Positions 19,880-28,945 of a stretch of 64,000 bases of DNA are shown here, one piece after another. Numbering within the stretch: position 1 is the stretch's first letter; each line of letters opens with the position of its first letter. Source of the stretch: Pseudomonadota bacterium (GTDB taxonomy: Bacteria; Pseudomonadota; Alphaproteobacteria; Rhizobiales; Phreatobacteraceae); the NCBI GenBank assembly GCA_020161695.1, contig JAIUOO010000022.1:26381-90380 (forward strand). The letters run 5' to 3'. The notes below the pieces were generated by a model. It was given only the letters and a program-made list of their open reading frames with translations. It was not told where the DNA came from and did not search any database. The translations under genes were made by a program, and so were the position numbers.

Positions 19880-21721
19880 CTATTCCTCTTCTTCCTCGTC
19901 ATCGTCCTGCGCGACCACGCGCCGGGCCGACTGCTGGCGCGACCACATGGTGGCGTAGAGGCCGTCCTGCCTGAGCAGCTCGCTGTGGGTGCCGGTCTCG
20001 ACGATATGGCCGTGCTCCAGCACGATGATGCGGTCGGCGGTGACGACGCTGCCGAGCCGATGGGTCACGGAGACCACGGTGCGCGTCTCCGCGATCTTGC
20101 GCAGCGTGTCGTTGAGCTTTGCTTCCGTCGCGGCGTCGAGGGCGCTGGTCGCCTCGTCGAGGATCAGCAGCGCGGGGTTGCGCACGAGCGCGCGCGCGAT
20201 GGCGACGCGCTGCCGCTGCCCTCCCGAGAGCTGGCCGCCGCGCTCGCCCACCACCGTGTCGTAGCCGGCCGGCAGCGAGATGATGAAGTCGTGGACCTCC
20301 GCCTGGCGCGCCGCCTCGTGGATCTCCTCGATCGTGGCGGTGGGATAGGCCATGCGGATGTTCTCGGCGATGGAGGTGTTGAACAGGAAGCTCTCCTGGA
20401 ACACCACGGCCATCTGCCGGCGCAGCGATTCCTGCGTCACCGTGCGGATGTCCGTGCCGTCGATGGTCACGCGCCCCTCGCTCGGGTCGTAGAAGCGCAT
20501 CAGCAGGTTGAGGAATGTGCTCTTGCCGGAGCCGGACGGGCCGACAATGCCGAGGAAGGAGCCTTTCGGCACCGCGACGTCCAGTCCCTCGGTGCGGAAC
20601 GACGAGCCCGGATAGGAGAAGGCGACCGTCTCGAAGCGCACCTCGCGTTCGAACGGCTTCAGTTCGCCCGCATCCGGCGGATCCACCATGGTCGGCTTGA
20701 CCGCAAGCAGGTCGTTGAGGTGGTGGATGGAGCCGGCGGCCTGCGCCAGCGTCGGCACGTATTGCGTGACGTTGGTGAGCGCATAGCCCATCGACAGGAA
20801 CACGCCCTCGAAGGCGATGATCGTGCCCACCGTGATCCGCTCGGTATAGGCCCAGTAGGCGCCGAGCGCGAAGACCGCGATGTGGATGACGTAGAGGCCG
20901 GTCTGGGCGGTGCGCTCGACCAGCGCCGAGGCGAAATTCGTGCGTCGCGCGATGCCGAACCATGACGTGTTCAGCGCCGAGAAGTCGATGCGCGCGCGGG
21001 GCGCGAGCCCGAAGGCCTTGATGACCGGCTGGGCTGCGACGTTCTCTTGCACGGCGCCGATCAGGCGGCCCTCGGTCTGGCGCTTCTCATAGGCGGCAAT
21101 GAAAGCCTTGCGCGCGAAGATGCGCGGCCACCACAGGATCAGCGGGAAGATCAGCGAGGCGATCAGGCCGAGCCAGATGTCGAACATGAACATCAGGATG
21201 GTCGCGTAGATGACCTCCATGAACGGCATGATGAACTGCGGCACCACGCCGACAATGCCGGCTTCCAGCGCGACGAGATCGCCGGAGAAGCGCGACAGCA
21301 CCGTGCCGGTCGGCGTCGTGTGGAAGAAGGGCATCGACATCGACTGCACGTGGTCGAACAGGTGCTGTCGGATGTCCTTGGTCATCTGGGTGAACAGGCG
21401 CGTGTAGACGTAGTCGGCGATCAGCGCGACGACGGAGACCGCCAGCGCCGCGATGCCCATGAAGAGCAGCGAGTTGATGAGCGCGCGCCACTCCTTCTTG
21501 ATGAGGCCTTCGTCGATCAGATACTGCGTGACGAGGGGGAAGGAGAAGTTGAGCCCCGCCTCGATCAGGATCAGGACGCCGAGAAAGGCCAGCAGACCCT
21601 TGTAGGGCGCGGCGAAGGGCGAGAGGAACCGCAGGATCGCCTTGATGTCGTCGGCGCTGACGTCCTCTTCTTCCTCCTCGTCGTCCTCTTCGGGCTCGAC
21701 GTAGTTCTTGTCCTGGATCAT
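19880..21721 (-). CDS. ABC exporter half-transporter (fused permease and ATPase)
   Basis: Type IV (MsbA-like) half-transporter of about 613 residues expected to work as a homodimer. About six helices lie between residues 40 and 300, then an ATPase domain with Walker A GPSGSGKST near 393, signature LSGGQRQRVAIARAL near 494 and LLILDEATSALD near 519. Both termini are strikingly acidic: residues about 9-20 are nearly all Asp/Glu, and the last nine residues are DDDEEEEE-type. The ATG at 21721 has AAGAG upstream; an earlier ATG at 21790 would add 23 residues. Substrate unknown. Lies downstream of the FAD/methyltransferase gene, past a terminator. Confidence 0.85.
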   Translation of the reverse strand: MIQDKNYVEPEEDDEEEEEDVSADDIKAILRFLSPFAAPYKGLLAFLGVLILIEAGLNFSFPLVTQYLIDEGLIKKEWRALINSLLFMGIAALAVSVVALIADYVYTRLFTQMTKDIRQHLFDHVQSMSMPFFHTTPTGTVLSRFSGDLVALEAGIVGVVPQFIMPFMEVIYATILMFMFDIWLGLIASLIFPLILWWPRIFARKAFIAAYEKRQTEGRLIGAVQENVAAQPVIKAFGLAPRARIDFSALNTSWFGIARRTNFASALVERTAQTGLYVIHIAVFALGAYWAYTERITVGTIIAFEGVFLSMGYALTNVTQYVPTLAQAAGSIHHLNDLLAVKPTMVDPPDAGELKPFEREVRFETVAFSYPGSSFRTEGLDVAVPKGSFLGIVGPSGSGKSTFLNLLMRFYDPSEGRVTIDGTDIRTVTQESLRRQMAVVFQESFLFNTSIAENIRMAYPTATIEEIHEAARQAEVHDFIISLPAGYDTVVGERGGQLSGGQRQRVAIARALVRNPALLILDEATSALDAATEAKLNDTLRKIAETRTVVSVTHRLGSVVTADRIIVLEHGHIVETGTHSELLRQDGLYATMWSRQQSARRVVAQDDDEEEEE

Positions 21722-21850
21722 GTCCGGCTCTTGATCCTGCCTGCCCGGGGCGAGGGGTGCGAGAAGTGCGCTCCACCCGTCTTGCCTCATTCAAGGGCGC
21801 GATGCACCCGAAATCCATCGCGATGCAAGCCTTCTCCCGGCAGAAACGAA

Positions 21851-21877
21851 GAAGGCCGGGCAAAAAGCCCGGCCTTC
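21851..21877 (-). terminator. Strong hairpin after the FAD/methyltransferase gene
   Basis: An 11-bp perfect stem (GAAGGCCGGGC with GCCCGGCCTTC) around a five-base loop, followed on the minus strand by TTCGTTTC. It lies about 87 bases past the stop of the minus-strand gene at 21964 and ahead of the ABC exporter start, so it likely separates the two transcripts. Confidence 0.75.
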
Positions 21878-21963
21878 GATACCGTTGAGATCGATTGCTA
21901 CCCAGAGTGTCTTCGAGCGAAGTGGGTACCGGTCGCGTCAAGAAAACGCGGAACGGCTCCGGA

Positions 21964-24129
21964 TCAGCGCTTGCCGCCGGCCACCAGCTTCAGCTTGCTC
22001 GTCGGGCCCTTCTCGCGGCCCGCCATGAGCTTTTCCACCCACTTGCCGGCATCGGGCTTGGCATAGAAGCAGTAGCGCATGGTCTCCATGTCCGGATACC
22101 AGGGGAAGTCGCCCTCGTTGGCGTCGCACTCGATCTTCCACGCCTTCTTGAGGATCTTCTGGTCGTGGACCGCCGGGCGCCAGCCGTGGCGCTGGAAGCG
22201 CTCGGACCACTGCCAGGTCGATTCCAGCGTCAGCACGCCGTCGAACACGTCGTGATACTCGATCACTTCGCGGGTCATGTCGGCGGTGATGCCGCCGAAG
22301 AAGATGCCGATGCGGGTGACGCGGTACAGTTCCTGGATCGCCTTGTCGATCAGCTCTTCCGGCACGTAGCAGAGGCACGTGTCGTAGATGACGTCGAAGG
22401 ACTGGTCCTCGAACGGCAGGTTGGTGACGTCGCCGAGCAGGTTCCGGTGCAGCCATTCCTTCGGCGTCTGCGAATGCACGTGGCGCGCATTCTCGATGCC
22501 CCAGGCGTCGATGCCGATATCGGCGAAGCACTTCAGCGTCAGGCCGGAGGCCGAGCCGACGTCCAGCAGCGTGTAGGGCGCCTTGATGCCGAAGATGCAC
22601 TCGTAGAGGTCGGCATTGTACTGCTCGTCGAAATACTCGCGGAAGCTCTCCTCGTAGGAGAGGCCGACGGCATATTCGTCGTGGTAGTCGTCGGTCAGCG
22701 TCGACTCGACGAAGCCCTCCTCGACCACGCCCTTCTGCTTCTCGAGATCCGCCTTCTTGCGGGCGCCCGAATAGGCCGCGCCGCGCAGCTTGCCCATCAT
22801 CATGTCGACGGCGAAGTTCGCGGAATCGTAGGCGCCGTTGACGGTCGAGTCGAACAGGTAGTCGCCGACCAGATAGAGGTTCGGCAGCACCTTGCCGTCG
22901 GGCTGGTGGCGCTCACGCAGCTCGGGAGCCGGATGGCCGCCCGGGAGACCCGAGATCGTGCCGACCCAGCGCTGCACCTTCGCCTCGAGATACTGCTTGC
23001 GGGCAGTGGCGATCAGGTCCTGCGGCAGCGAGTCGAGCGCGAGCTCGATCAGCCGCTCGTCGTCGAGGTTCGACAGGGCAAGGGCCTGCGTCGCCGGGAT
23101 CAGCCAGCCGAGCACGCCGTGCTTGGAGGGATGGCGCGAGGTCTCGTCATAGATACAGGCGCCGCCGAAGGCGTCCGTCATGATGTAGCTGCCCTGGAAA
23201 TGCTCGTTCCAGAACGGCTTCTTGAACTGGATCGTCACCCGCAGGTAATGCGCGGGATTGTCGTAGCGCGCCTGGTGCTTCTGGATCGCCATGCGGGCGC
23301 CGCGGCCCTCGAACTCGATCTGGCTGACCCAGTAGTTCGGCAGCGCGACCACGACATGGTCGAACTCGTGCACCTCGTCGCGGCCCTTGCGGCGGACCGT
23401 CAGATTGTAGGTGCCGCCCTCGTTGCGGGTGATCTTCGAGACGCGGCTCTCCAGCATCACCTTGGCCGAGATGCGCTCGGCGAGACCGTCGATCAGCCGC
23501 TCGTTGCCGCCGACGATGGAATAGAGCCGCAGGTATTTGGGATCGTCCATCAGGACGTTCTTCAGGCCGTTCAGCGCATTGGTCAGCTGCGATTCGGTGG
23601 CGACGTCGGACTTCGCGGCGACCTCGATATATTTGCGCGCGGTCTCGTCCGGGATTTCGTCCAGCACGTCGCGGAAGGTCTTGCCCGCCCAGGGGTGCTT
23701 GTTGTCGTCGCCGGAATAGCCCTCGTAATATTCGTCCGGCGAGCACAGTTCGCGGCACTTGGCGTGGAAATCGTCCAGCGCCTTCAGCGTCGCCTCGCCG
23801 CAGTGCTTCTTGATGTCCCGGCGGTTGTTGAGGATGTTGCCGTCGAGGATGACGCCCTTGCCGTCCATCGGCACCACGTCAAGCTCCATCACCTCGGTGA
23901 TGATCCGCTTCAGCGGGTCCGGGCCGAAATGCGAGTAGTCGTAATATTCTGCGACGCCACGCTCGAACAGCGACTTGCCCTTGTCGAACTGGTCGGTGAC
24001 CACCTTGCCGCCGAGGCGGTCGGAGGCCTCGAACAGCGTGGCCGTGAACAGGCCATCGCAGAACCGGTCGAGGAGGTAGTTGGTGAACAGGCCGCCCGGC
24101 CCGCCACCGACGATCGCGACACGTGTCAT
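21964..24129 (-). CDS. Fused FAD-dependent amine-oxidase-like and SAM methyltransferase protein
   Basis: 721-residue two-domain enzyme of unknown substrate. Residues 1 to about 470 are a flavin monoamine-oxidase/protoporphyrinogen-oxidase-like domain: ADP-binding motif IVGGGPGG at 6-13, then DRLGGKVVT, and the C-terminal FAD segment NLYLVGDYLFDSTVNGAYDS. After a charged linker (about 480-515), residues from 520 form a class I methyltransferase with LLDVGSASGL as the SAM motif I and LPFEDQSFDVIYDTCL as the motif IV region. The ATG at 24129 puts the Rossmann strand at the N-terminus; 21 upstream residues are unlikely. No frameshift between halves is seen, so the fusion looks genuine. Own transcript, ended by the hairpin at 21851. 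Confidence 0.8.
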   Translation of the reverse strand: MTRVAIVGGGPGGLFTNYLLDRFCDGLFTATLFEASDRLGGKVVTDQFDKGKSLFERGVAEYYDYSHFGPDPLKRIITEVMELDVVPMDGKGVILDGNILNNRRDIKKHCGEATLKALDDFHAKCRELCSPDEYYEGYSGDDNKHPWAGKTFRDVLDEIPDETARKYIEVAAKSDVATESQLTNALNGLKNVLMDDPKYLRLYSIVGGNERLIDGLAERISAKVMLESRVSKITRNEGGTYNLTVRRKGRDEVHEFDHVVVALPNYWVSQIEFEGRGARMAIQKHQARYDNPAHYLRVTIQFKKPFWNEHFQGSYIMTDAFGGACIYDETSRHPSKHGVLGWLIPATQALALSNLDDERLIELALDSLPQDLIATARKQYLEAKVQRWVGTISGLPGGHPAPELRERHQPDGKVLPNLYLVGDYLFDSTVNGAYDSANFAVDMMMGKLRGAAYSGARKKADLEKQKGVVEEGFVESTLTDDYHDEYAVGLSYEESFREYFDEQYNADLYECIFGIKAPYTLLDVGSASGLTLKCFADIGIDAWGIENARHVHSQTPKEWLHRNLLGDVTNLPFEDQSFDVIYDTCLCYVPEELIDKAIQELYRVTRIGIFFGGITADMTREVIEYHDVFDGVLTLESTWQWSERFQRHGWRPAVHDQKILKKAWKIECDANEGDFPWYPDMETMRYCFYAKPDAGKWVEKLMAGREKGPTSKLKLVAGGKR

Positions 24130-24433
24130 ATCCGAGCTTTCGTCTCTTGCCGGCCTGGTCGAGGCCGACTTTGTGCGTTGATTTCCGGGCACGTGCTATA
24201 ACGATGGTCTGCGCACGAATAAAGCGTTGGCGGGCAAATCCCCGCAGCAACGGTTACTCTCGGAAGACCCCTCGCTGCACGACCCGGCAGGGTTGTGAGG
24301 TCAGATCATTGGACGCAGGGAACTGAACGCCACCTGAACCGCCAGGTCAGGCAACGCGTTCCGCTGATTGAAAGCGCAATGGGGCCTCAAGATGGCGGCG
24401 CTACCCACGAGCGCCGCCCCGCCGATCCGGCCT
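24130..24433. other. Intergenic region with terminator-like hairpin after the TRAP genes
   Basis: 304 bases without a supported gene. At 24394-24418 a perfect nine-pair stem (GGCGGCGCT with AGCGCCGCC, seven-base loop) lies 16 bases past the dctM stop on the minus strand; it is followed by TCTTG rather than a T-run, so it is a plausible but imperfect terminator. The remainder must hold the promoter of the FAD/methyltransferase gene; no clear -35/-10 pair stands out. Confidence 0.5.
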
Positions 24434-25810
24434 CTAGCGCATCACCGTCGGCAGCCAGAGCGCGATGCTTGGGAAGATCATCAGGATGCCCACCGCGAGG
24501 ATATAGACGAGCATGAAGGGCAGCACGCCGGAGAAGACGTCGGTGATCGGCCCGCCGTCCTTTCTCATGCCCTGCAGCACGTAGAGCACCGTCCCGTCCG
24601 GTGGCGATATCAGCGCGATCTCGACCAGCATGACGACGATGACGCCGAACCAGATCGGATCGTAGCCGAGCGCGGTGACGACCGGGAAGATCACGGGGAT
24701 CGTGGTGATCATCATGGAGAAGCCCTCCATGAAGGTGCCGAGCGCCAGGTAGAAGCCGATGATCAGCAGCATGATCGCCCAGGGCGGCAGCGGCATTTCG
24801 GAGACGAGCTTGGCCAGCGCCTGCGGCACGCCGAGCGCCGTGAAGACGTAGTTGAGCAGGTAGGCGCCGAACAGGATAAGGCCGATCAGCGCGGTGTTGC
24901 GCGCGGTCGCCTCGGCCGAGTCGTTGAGCATCTTGAAGTTGAGCTTGCCGTCGATCGCCGCCAGCACGATGGCCGCGACGACGCCGAGCGCCGCCGATTC
25001 CGTCGCCGTGGCGAGGCCGCCATATATCGTGCCGAGCACGATCAGGATAAGGATGGCGGTGGGCAGGAGGTCGATCAGGCTGCGGAACTTTTCGCCCCAG
25101 GAATAGCGCGGACCGTCGGGGTCGCGCGGGGCGGCGGTCTTGGCCTTCATCAGGATGATCGCGATGAACAGCGCGACCACCAGAATGCTCGGCCCGATGG
25201 CGGCGACATAGAGCGCGCCGACCGAGGTCTCGGTGATCAGGCCGTAGATGATGAAGGTGATGCCCGGCGGGATCAGGTTGCCGAGCGCGCCGCCGGCGGC
25301 AAGCGAGCCGAGCACCATTTTCGGATCGTAGGGCTTGTCCTTGAAGAAGGGCAGCGCGACCGAGCCCATGGTCGCGGCGGTCGCGACCGATGAGCCCGAG
25401 ATGGCCGAGAACACGCCGGATGCCGCGATATTGGTGTGAAGGAGGCCGCCGGGCATCCGGTTCAGCCAGATGTTCAGCGTGCGATAGAGCCGGTCGGAGA
25501 GGCCGGCGCGCAGCAGGATCTCGCCCATCAGCAGGAACAGCGGCACGGCCACCAGCACGAAGGACGAGGACGGGTTCCAGATGGTCTGGCCGATGAACAG
25601 CCAGAACGGCCGGTCGGAAAAGGCATAGCCGACGATCAGGCCGAGCACGCCCAGCGCCGCGCCGACATAGATACCCATGCCGAAGAACAGGACGAACAGG
25701 CCGACGAGCAGCAGGATCTCGCCCATCAGTTCGCCGGAGGGGGCATGACCGGTGAAGGTCATGCCGAGCATGATGCCGACGAGGATCAGCAGAAAGACGA
25801 CGGCGATCAC
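24434..25810 (-). CDS. TRAP transporter large permease (DctM family)
   Basis: Main membrane subunit of a tripartite ATP-independent periplasmic transporter, 458 residues and about 12 hydrophobic helices. Family motifs include FVLVAVPLFLLMGEILLRAG, the SGSSVATAATMGSVALP segment and GGALGNLIPPGI. Its start overlaps the small permease stop by four bases, so they are translated together. It works with the DctQ and DctP proteins encoded upstream, driven by an ion gradient; the substrate is probably an organic acid, as is usual for the family. Confidence 0.93.
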   Translation of the reverse strand: MIAVVFLLILVGIMLGMTFTGHAPSGELMGEILLLVGLFVLFFGMGIYVGAALGVLGLIVGYAFSDRPFWLFIGQTIWNPSSSFVLVAVPLFLLMGEILLRAGLSDRLYRTLNIWLNRMPGGLLHTNIAASGVFSAISGSSVATAATMGSVALPFFKDKPYDPKMVLGSLAAGGALGNLIPPGITFIIYGLITETSVGALYVAAIGPSILVVALFIAIILMKAKTAAPRDPDGPRYSWGEKFRSLIDLLPTAILILIVLGTIYGGLATATESAALGVVAAIVLAAIDGKLNFKMLNDSAEATARNTALIGLILFGAYLLNYVFTALGVPQALAKLVSEMPLPPWAIMLLIIGFYLALGTFMEGFSMMITTIPVIFPVVTALGYDPIWFGVIVVMLVEIALISPPDGTVLYVLQGMRKDGGPITDVFSGVLPFMLVYILAVGILMIFPSIALWLPTVMR

Positions 25811-26451
25811 GGCTTCACCTCGGGCTGGATGGATTTGGCGATTTCGGCAGCGTTGGGTTCGCCGACGGCTTCCAGCGCTTCCGCCACCTCCTCCTGATAG
25901 GTGCGACTGTGGAGGAGGAACTCCGCCTCAGCGCCGCGGCCCGCGACGATCAGCAGGGAGCACTCGATCAGGAGAGCGAGGATGAGCAGCAGGAAGATGC
26001 CGATGCCGAAGGCCCAGAGCCCCTGCGGGATGGCGAGCGGTGTGCGGATCACCGAGATGTCGGTGGCGTTGAACAGCATCGATTCCTCGACCAGCGTCCA
26101 GGCCCCGTAGAACAGGTAGCCGATCAGCACCGCGAGGAAGGCGAGGCTCGTCAGGTGCAGCCAGTAGCGGATGCGGTCGGGGAAGTGGTTGACGATCACG
26201 TCGATGCGCACATGCGCGCGCATGGACAGGGTGTGCGACAGCCCCCAGGCCATGCCGAAGGCCAGCGCATAGCCGGAGAGCTCCGTCGTCGCCTGCGTCG
26301 AGAAGCCGAGGAACCGGCGCGCCAGCACGTCGAAGGTGATCAGCCCCGCCGTGCCGATGAAGCACCAGCCCGCGGCATAGCCCATCATCCGGCCGAGCCA
26401 GGCCACGGAACGCCGCCCGGCGCCCGCGGCGTCGATCAGGGTGTTCAGCAT
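25807..26451 (-). CDS. TRAP transporter small permease (DctQ family)
   Basis: 214-residue membrane protein with four hydrophobic segments, containing the DctQ-type pattern GYALAFGMAWGLSHTLSMRA followed by HVRIDVIVNHFP. Slightly longer than the common 160-180 residues because of a charged C-terminal tail (from about residue 175, with EEVAEALEAVGEPNAAEIAK). Overlaps dctM by four bases and lies 123 bases after dctP, with a long hairpin in that gap. Confidence 0.9.
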   Translation of the reverse strand: MLNTLIDAAGAGRRSVAWLGRMMGYAAGWCFIGTAGLITFDVLARRFLGFSTQATTELSGYALAFGMAWGLSHTLSMRAHVRIDVIVNHFPDRIRYWLHLTSLAFLAVLIGYLFYGAWTLVEESMLFNATDISVIRTPLAIPQGLWAFGIGIFLLLILALLIECSLLIVAGRGAEAEFLLHSRTYQEEVAEALEAVGEPNAAEIAKSIQPEVKP

Positions 26452-26526
26452 TGACGGTCCCCTCGGCCGGTTGCGGCCATCAGAAGCGATCCTTGACCGG
26501 ATCGCCTTGTCTTGTCGTCAGGGCTT

Positions 26527-26556
26527 TCACGCGGGCGGCGGGTGCTGCCCGCGTGA
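26527..26556 (-). promoter_or_regulatory. Hairpin between dctP and dctQ
   Basis: Ten-pair perfect stem (TCACGCGGGC with GCCCGCGTGA) and a ten-base loop. No T-run follows on the minus strand. Such structures after binding-protein genes commonly stabilise the upstream message or attenuate read-through, giving more binding protein than permease; that role is inferred here. Confidence 0.55.
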
Positions 26557-26574
26557 GAGCGGTTCGATATCCGG

Positions 26575-27651
26575 TCAGTTGCCGGCGTAGCGAACGCCGG
26601 TGATCGGTGCGACGAGGCGGTTGTAGGTCTCGCCGCAGCGCGCGCCGCAGCGCTTCACCCAGTTCGGCAGGATGGTCGAGCTCAGCGTCGCGCGCATCAC
26701 CTCGGTATCGGCCGGAACCGGGCGGAACACGCGCATCGGATTGGCGTCCGGCACGCGGCCGAGCTTGCAGCCCTCGCGGTTGCCGGTGTTGCAGGCGATG
26801 CCGTCCTCGGTCTGCTCGAGGCCGAGCTTCCACTGCGCCTCCTCGACTTCCTTGATCGTCGCTTCCATCAGGGCGCGCACGGCCGGGTCGAGCCGGTTCC
26901 ACCACTGGATGTTCACGACATAGGCGGAGACCGACCAGAACAGCGGCAGCGCGTAGAGGCTCTGGGTCACTTCGTACCAGCGGGCGGAGTTGCCCGAACC
27001 GGTGCCGGTGATGGCGCAGTCGACCACGCCGCGCTCCAGCGCGGAATAGACCTCGGGGAAGCCGATGCCGGTCGGCTGGCCGCCGATCGAGGTGACGAAG
27101 TCGTTGGACGAGCCGCCGCCGGTGCGGATGCGCTTGCCCCTGAGGTCCGCGAGACTGGTCACCTGGCCGCGGCAGAAGAACTCCTGCGCCGCGAAGGGAT
27201 ACATGGCGAGGATGCGGACGCCGAAGCGCTCCAGTTCCTTGTTGACCTCGGGCAGCATGGCGGCGGCAACCTTCCGCGCCTGCTCAAGGTCCGGGTTGAG
27301 GCCGGCGAGATCGATCACGTCGAGCAGCGGCACGTCGCCGGCGACCGTGTTTAGCGGCACCGCGCCAATATCGACCTGGCCCGAGCGGACGAGACGCAGG
27401 ATCTCCGGACCGTTCAGGTTGCGCTCCGGCCAGGAGGCGAGCGTCACGCGAATGCGGCCGTTCGACTTGGTGGCGAGGCCGTCGCGCAGCAGCGGCTGGT
27501 CGACGCGCGTGAATTGCGGCATTGCCGGGCCCGGCTGGGTGACGATCTGCATGTTGATCGGCGGTCCCGGCGGAATGGTCTGGGCGAGCGCAGGCGCGGC
27601 AAGGCCCAAAGTCAGCGCGGCGGCGGCCGCGGCGGATCGCAGTCCGGTCAT
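26575..27651 (-). CDS. TRAP transporter periplasmic binding protein (DctP family)
   Basis: 358-residue secreted binding protein. Signal peptide: basic start MTGLRS, hydrophobic AAAAAALTLGLA, cleavage near APALAQ. The DctP-family core has RGKRIRTGGGSSNDFVTSIG and the arginine-containing strand used to bind the carboxylate of the ligand. The C-terminal part has five or more cysteines (for example NWVKRCGARCGE), unusual for the family and possibly forming disulfides. Start ATG at 27651 follows GAGGAGA. Downstream of the cupin and DUF1445 genes with a 68-base gap, probably same operon. Confidence 0.92.
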   Translation of the reverse strand: MTGLRSAAAAAALTLGLAAPALAQTIPPGPPINMQIVTQPGPAMPQFTRVDQPLLRDGLATKSNGRIRVTLASWPERNLNGPEILRLVRSGQVDIGAVPLNTVAGDVPLLDVIDLAGLNPDLEQARKVAAAMLPEVNKELERFGVRILAMYPFAAQEFFCRGQVTSLADLRGKRIRTGGGSSNDFVTSIGGQPTGIGFPEVYSALERGVVDCAITGTGSGNSARWYEVTQSLYALPLFWSVSAYVVNIQWWNRLDPAVRALMEATIKEVEEAQWKLGLEQTEDGIACNTGNREGCKLGRVPDANPMRVFRPVPADTEVMRATLSSTILPNWVKRCGARCGETYNRLVAPITGVRYAGN

Positions 27652-27719
27652 CGTGGTCTCTCCTCGTGGGTCTGCCGCTTTGCGCGGCAGGGGTCGGTCG
27701 GCGGTCTCTGGAATGCTTG

Positions 27720-28136
27720 TTATGAATGCGGAGGGTAGTACATGAATTCGATCAGCAGGCAGCCGTCGTCGCTGAAGAAGGGACCATGCACGATGTCGGG
27801 CGGCCTGACGGCATAGGTGCCGGCGGGCAACCGAACGCCGTCCTGCTTTGCAGCAAGCGTGCCAATCGACAGCGATCCCGAGACGATGAAGACTTCCTCG
27901 CACCAGTCATGCGCGACCGTGCGATCGACCGCGGCGCCCGGCTGCCAGCGTGCGAGGCGGGTTACGGCGCCGGTGCGGGCCTGATGGTCGAGCGTACCGG
28001 AGAGGATTTTCTCCTCGACGCCGGAATAGCCGGCGATCGGCGTCCAGTCCTCCTCGGCGAGCGCGTCATGGAACTCGCGGTGGACTTTCGCGAACACCCC
28101 GAAGCCGGGGTGGGGCGTCGAGGCGGGCGTCGTCAC
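27720..28136 (-). CDS. Cupin-domain protein (ChrR-like)
   Basis: 138-residue single-domain cupin, GTG start at 28136 overlapping the stop of the DUF1445 gene by four bases. Likely metal ligands are in AHDWCEEVFIVSG and the second motif GTYAVRPPDIVHGPF. The protein probably acts on, or senses, a small acid metabolised by the pathway whose importer lies downstream, but no reaction can be assigned. The tight overlap indicates joint function with the DUF1445 protein. Confidence 0.8.
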   Translation of the reverse strand: MTTPASTPHPGFGVFAKVHREFHDALAEEDWTPIAGYSGVEEKILSGTLDHQARTGAVTRLARWQPGAAVDRTVAHDWCEEVFIVSGSLSIGTLAAKQDGVRLPAGTYAVRPPDIVHGPFFSDDGCLLIEFMYYPPHS

Positions 28137-28945
28137 AGCGCGGCGATCCGGCTGTTGGACAGGTCCGTCACCAGCATCGAGCCCGGCGCGTGGGTGATGG
28201 CGAAGGGCGGCTTGGCAGCCGCGATGACCGATTGCGGAGTGACGCCGCAGGCCCAGAAGACCGGCAACTCGTCCGGCTTCACCTCGATCGGGTCGCCGTA
28301 GTCGGGCTTGGTGATGTCCTTGATGCCGATGGATTCCGGCAGGCCGATATGGACAGGCGCGCCATGGACCGCGGGAAAGCGCGAGGTGATCTGCACCGCG
28401 CGGATCGCATCGGCCGGCTTCAGCGGTCGCATCGAGACCACCAGCGGACCGGCGAAAGGGCCCGCCGGCTGGCACTGGATCGAGGTCCGCCACATCGGCA
28501 CGGTGGTGTTGTTCTCGATATGGCGCATCGGCAGGCCGTCCTGCAGCAGTGCCTCCTCGAAGGAGAACGAGCAGCCGATGACGAAGGCGACGAGGTCGTC
28601 GCGCCACGCCGACCGGATGTCGGTCGGGTCATCGACCATCACGCCGTCCTTCCAGACACGGTAGCGCGGAATGTCCGTGCGGATGTCGAGGTCGGCGCCA
28701 AGCGCGGGGATCGCGGGGTTGCCGGGTTCGGACATGCCGATGATCGGGCAGGGCTTCGGATTGAGCGTGCAGAAGCGCAGGAAGTCGGCAGCGAGGTCCT
28801 TCGGCAGGATGGCGAGATTGCCTTGCACGCGGCCGGGCGCGAGGCCCGCGGTATGGCCGGTAATGTCGCCGCGCCGAACTGCCTGCCTGACCTTCACCGG
28901 GTCGGTGATGTCGACGTTCGGTGCGCGGAACTGTGCGATGGCCAT
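28133..28945 (-). CDS. DUF1445 / putative hydro-lyase (YcsI family)
   Basis: 270-residue member of the DUF1445 family, whose mammalian relative is a D-glutamate cyclase and whose bacterial members are listed as putative hydro-lyases. Family features seen: LAPGRVQGNLAILPKDLAADF near residue 35, FVIGCSFSFEEALLQDG near 120 and the C-terminal FWACGVTPQ followed by ITHAPGSMLVTD. First gene of a minus-strand unit with the cupin and the TRAP genes, divergent from a LysR regulator. A hairpin in its leader overlaps the likely ribosome site. The physiological substrate is unknown; an organic acid brought in by the TRAP system is the obvious guess. Confidence 0.87.
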   Translation of the reverse strand: MAIAQFRAPNVDITDPVKVRQAVRRGDITGHTAGLAPGRVQGNLAILPKDLAADFLRFCTLNPKPCPIIGMSEPGNPAIPALGADLDIRTDIPRYRVWKDGVMVDDPTDIRSAWRDDLVAFVIGCSFSFEEALLQDGLPMRHIENNTTVPMWRTSIQCQPAGPFAGPLVVSMRPLKPADAIRAVQITSRFPAVHGAPVHIGLPESIGIKDITKPDYGDPIEVKPDELPVFWACGVTPQSVIAAAKPPFAITHAPGSMLVTDLSNSRIAAL

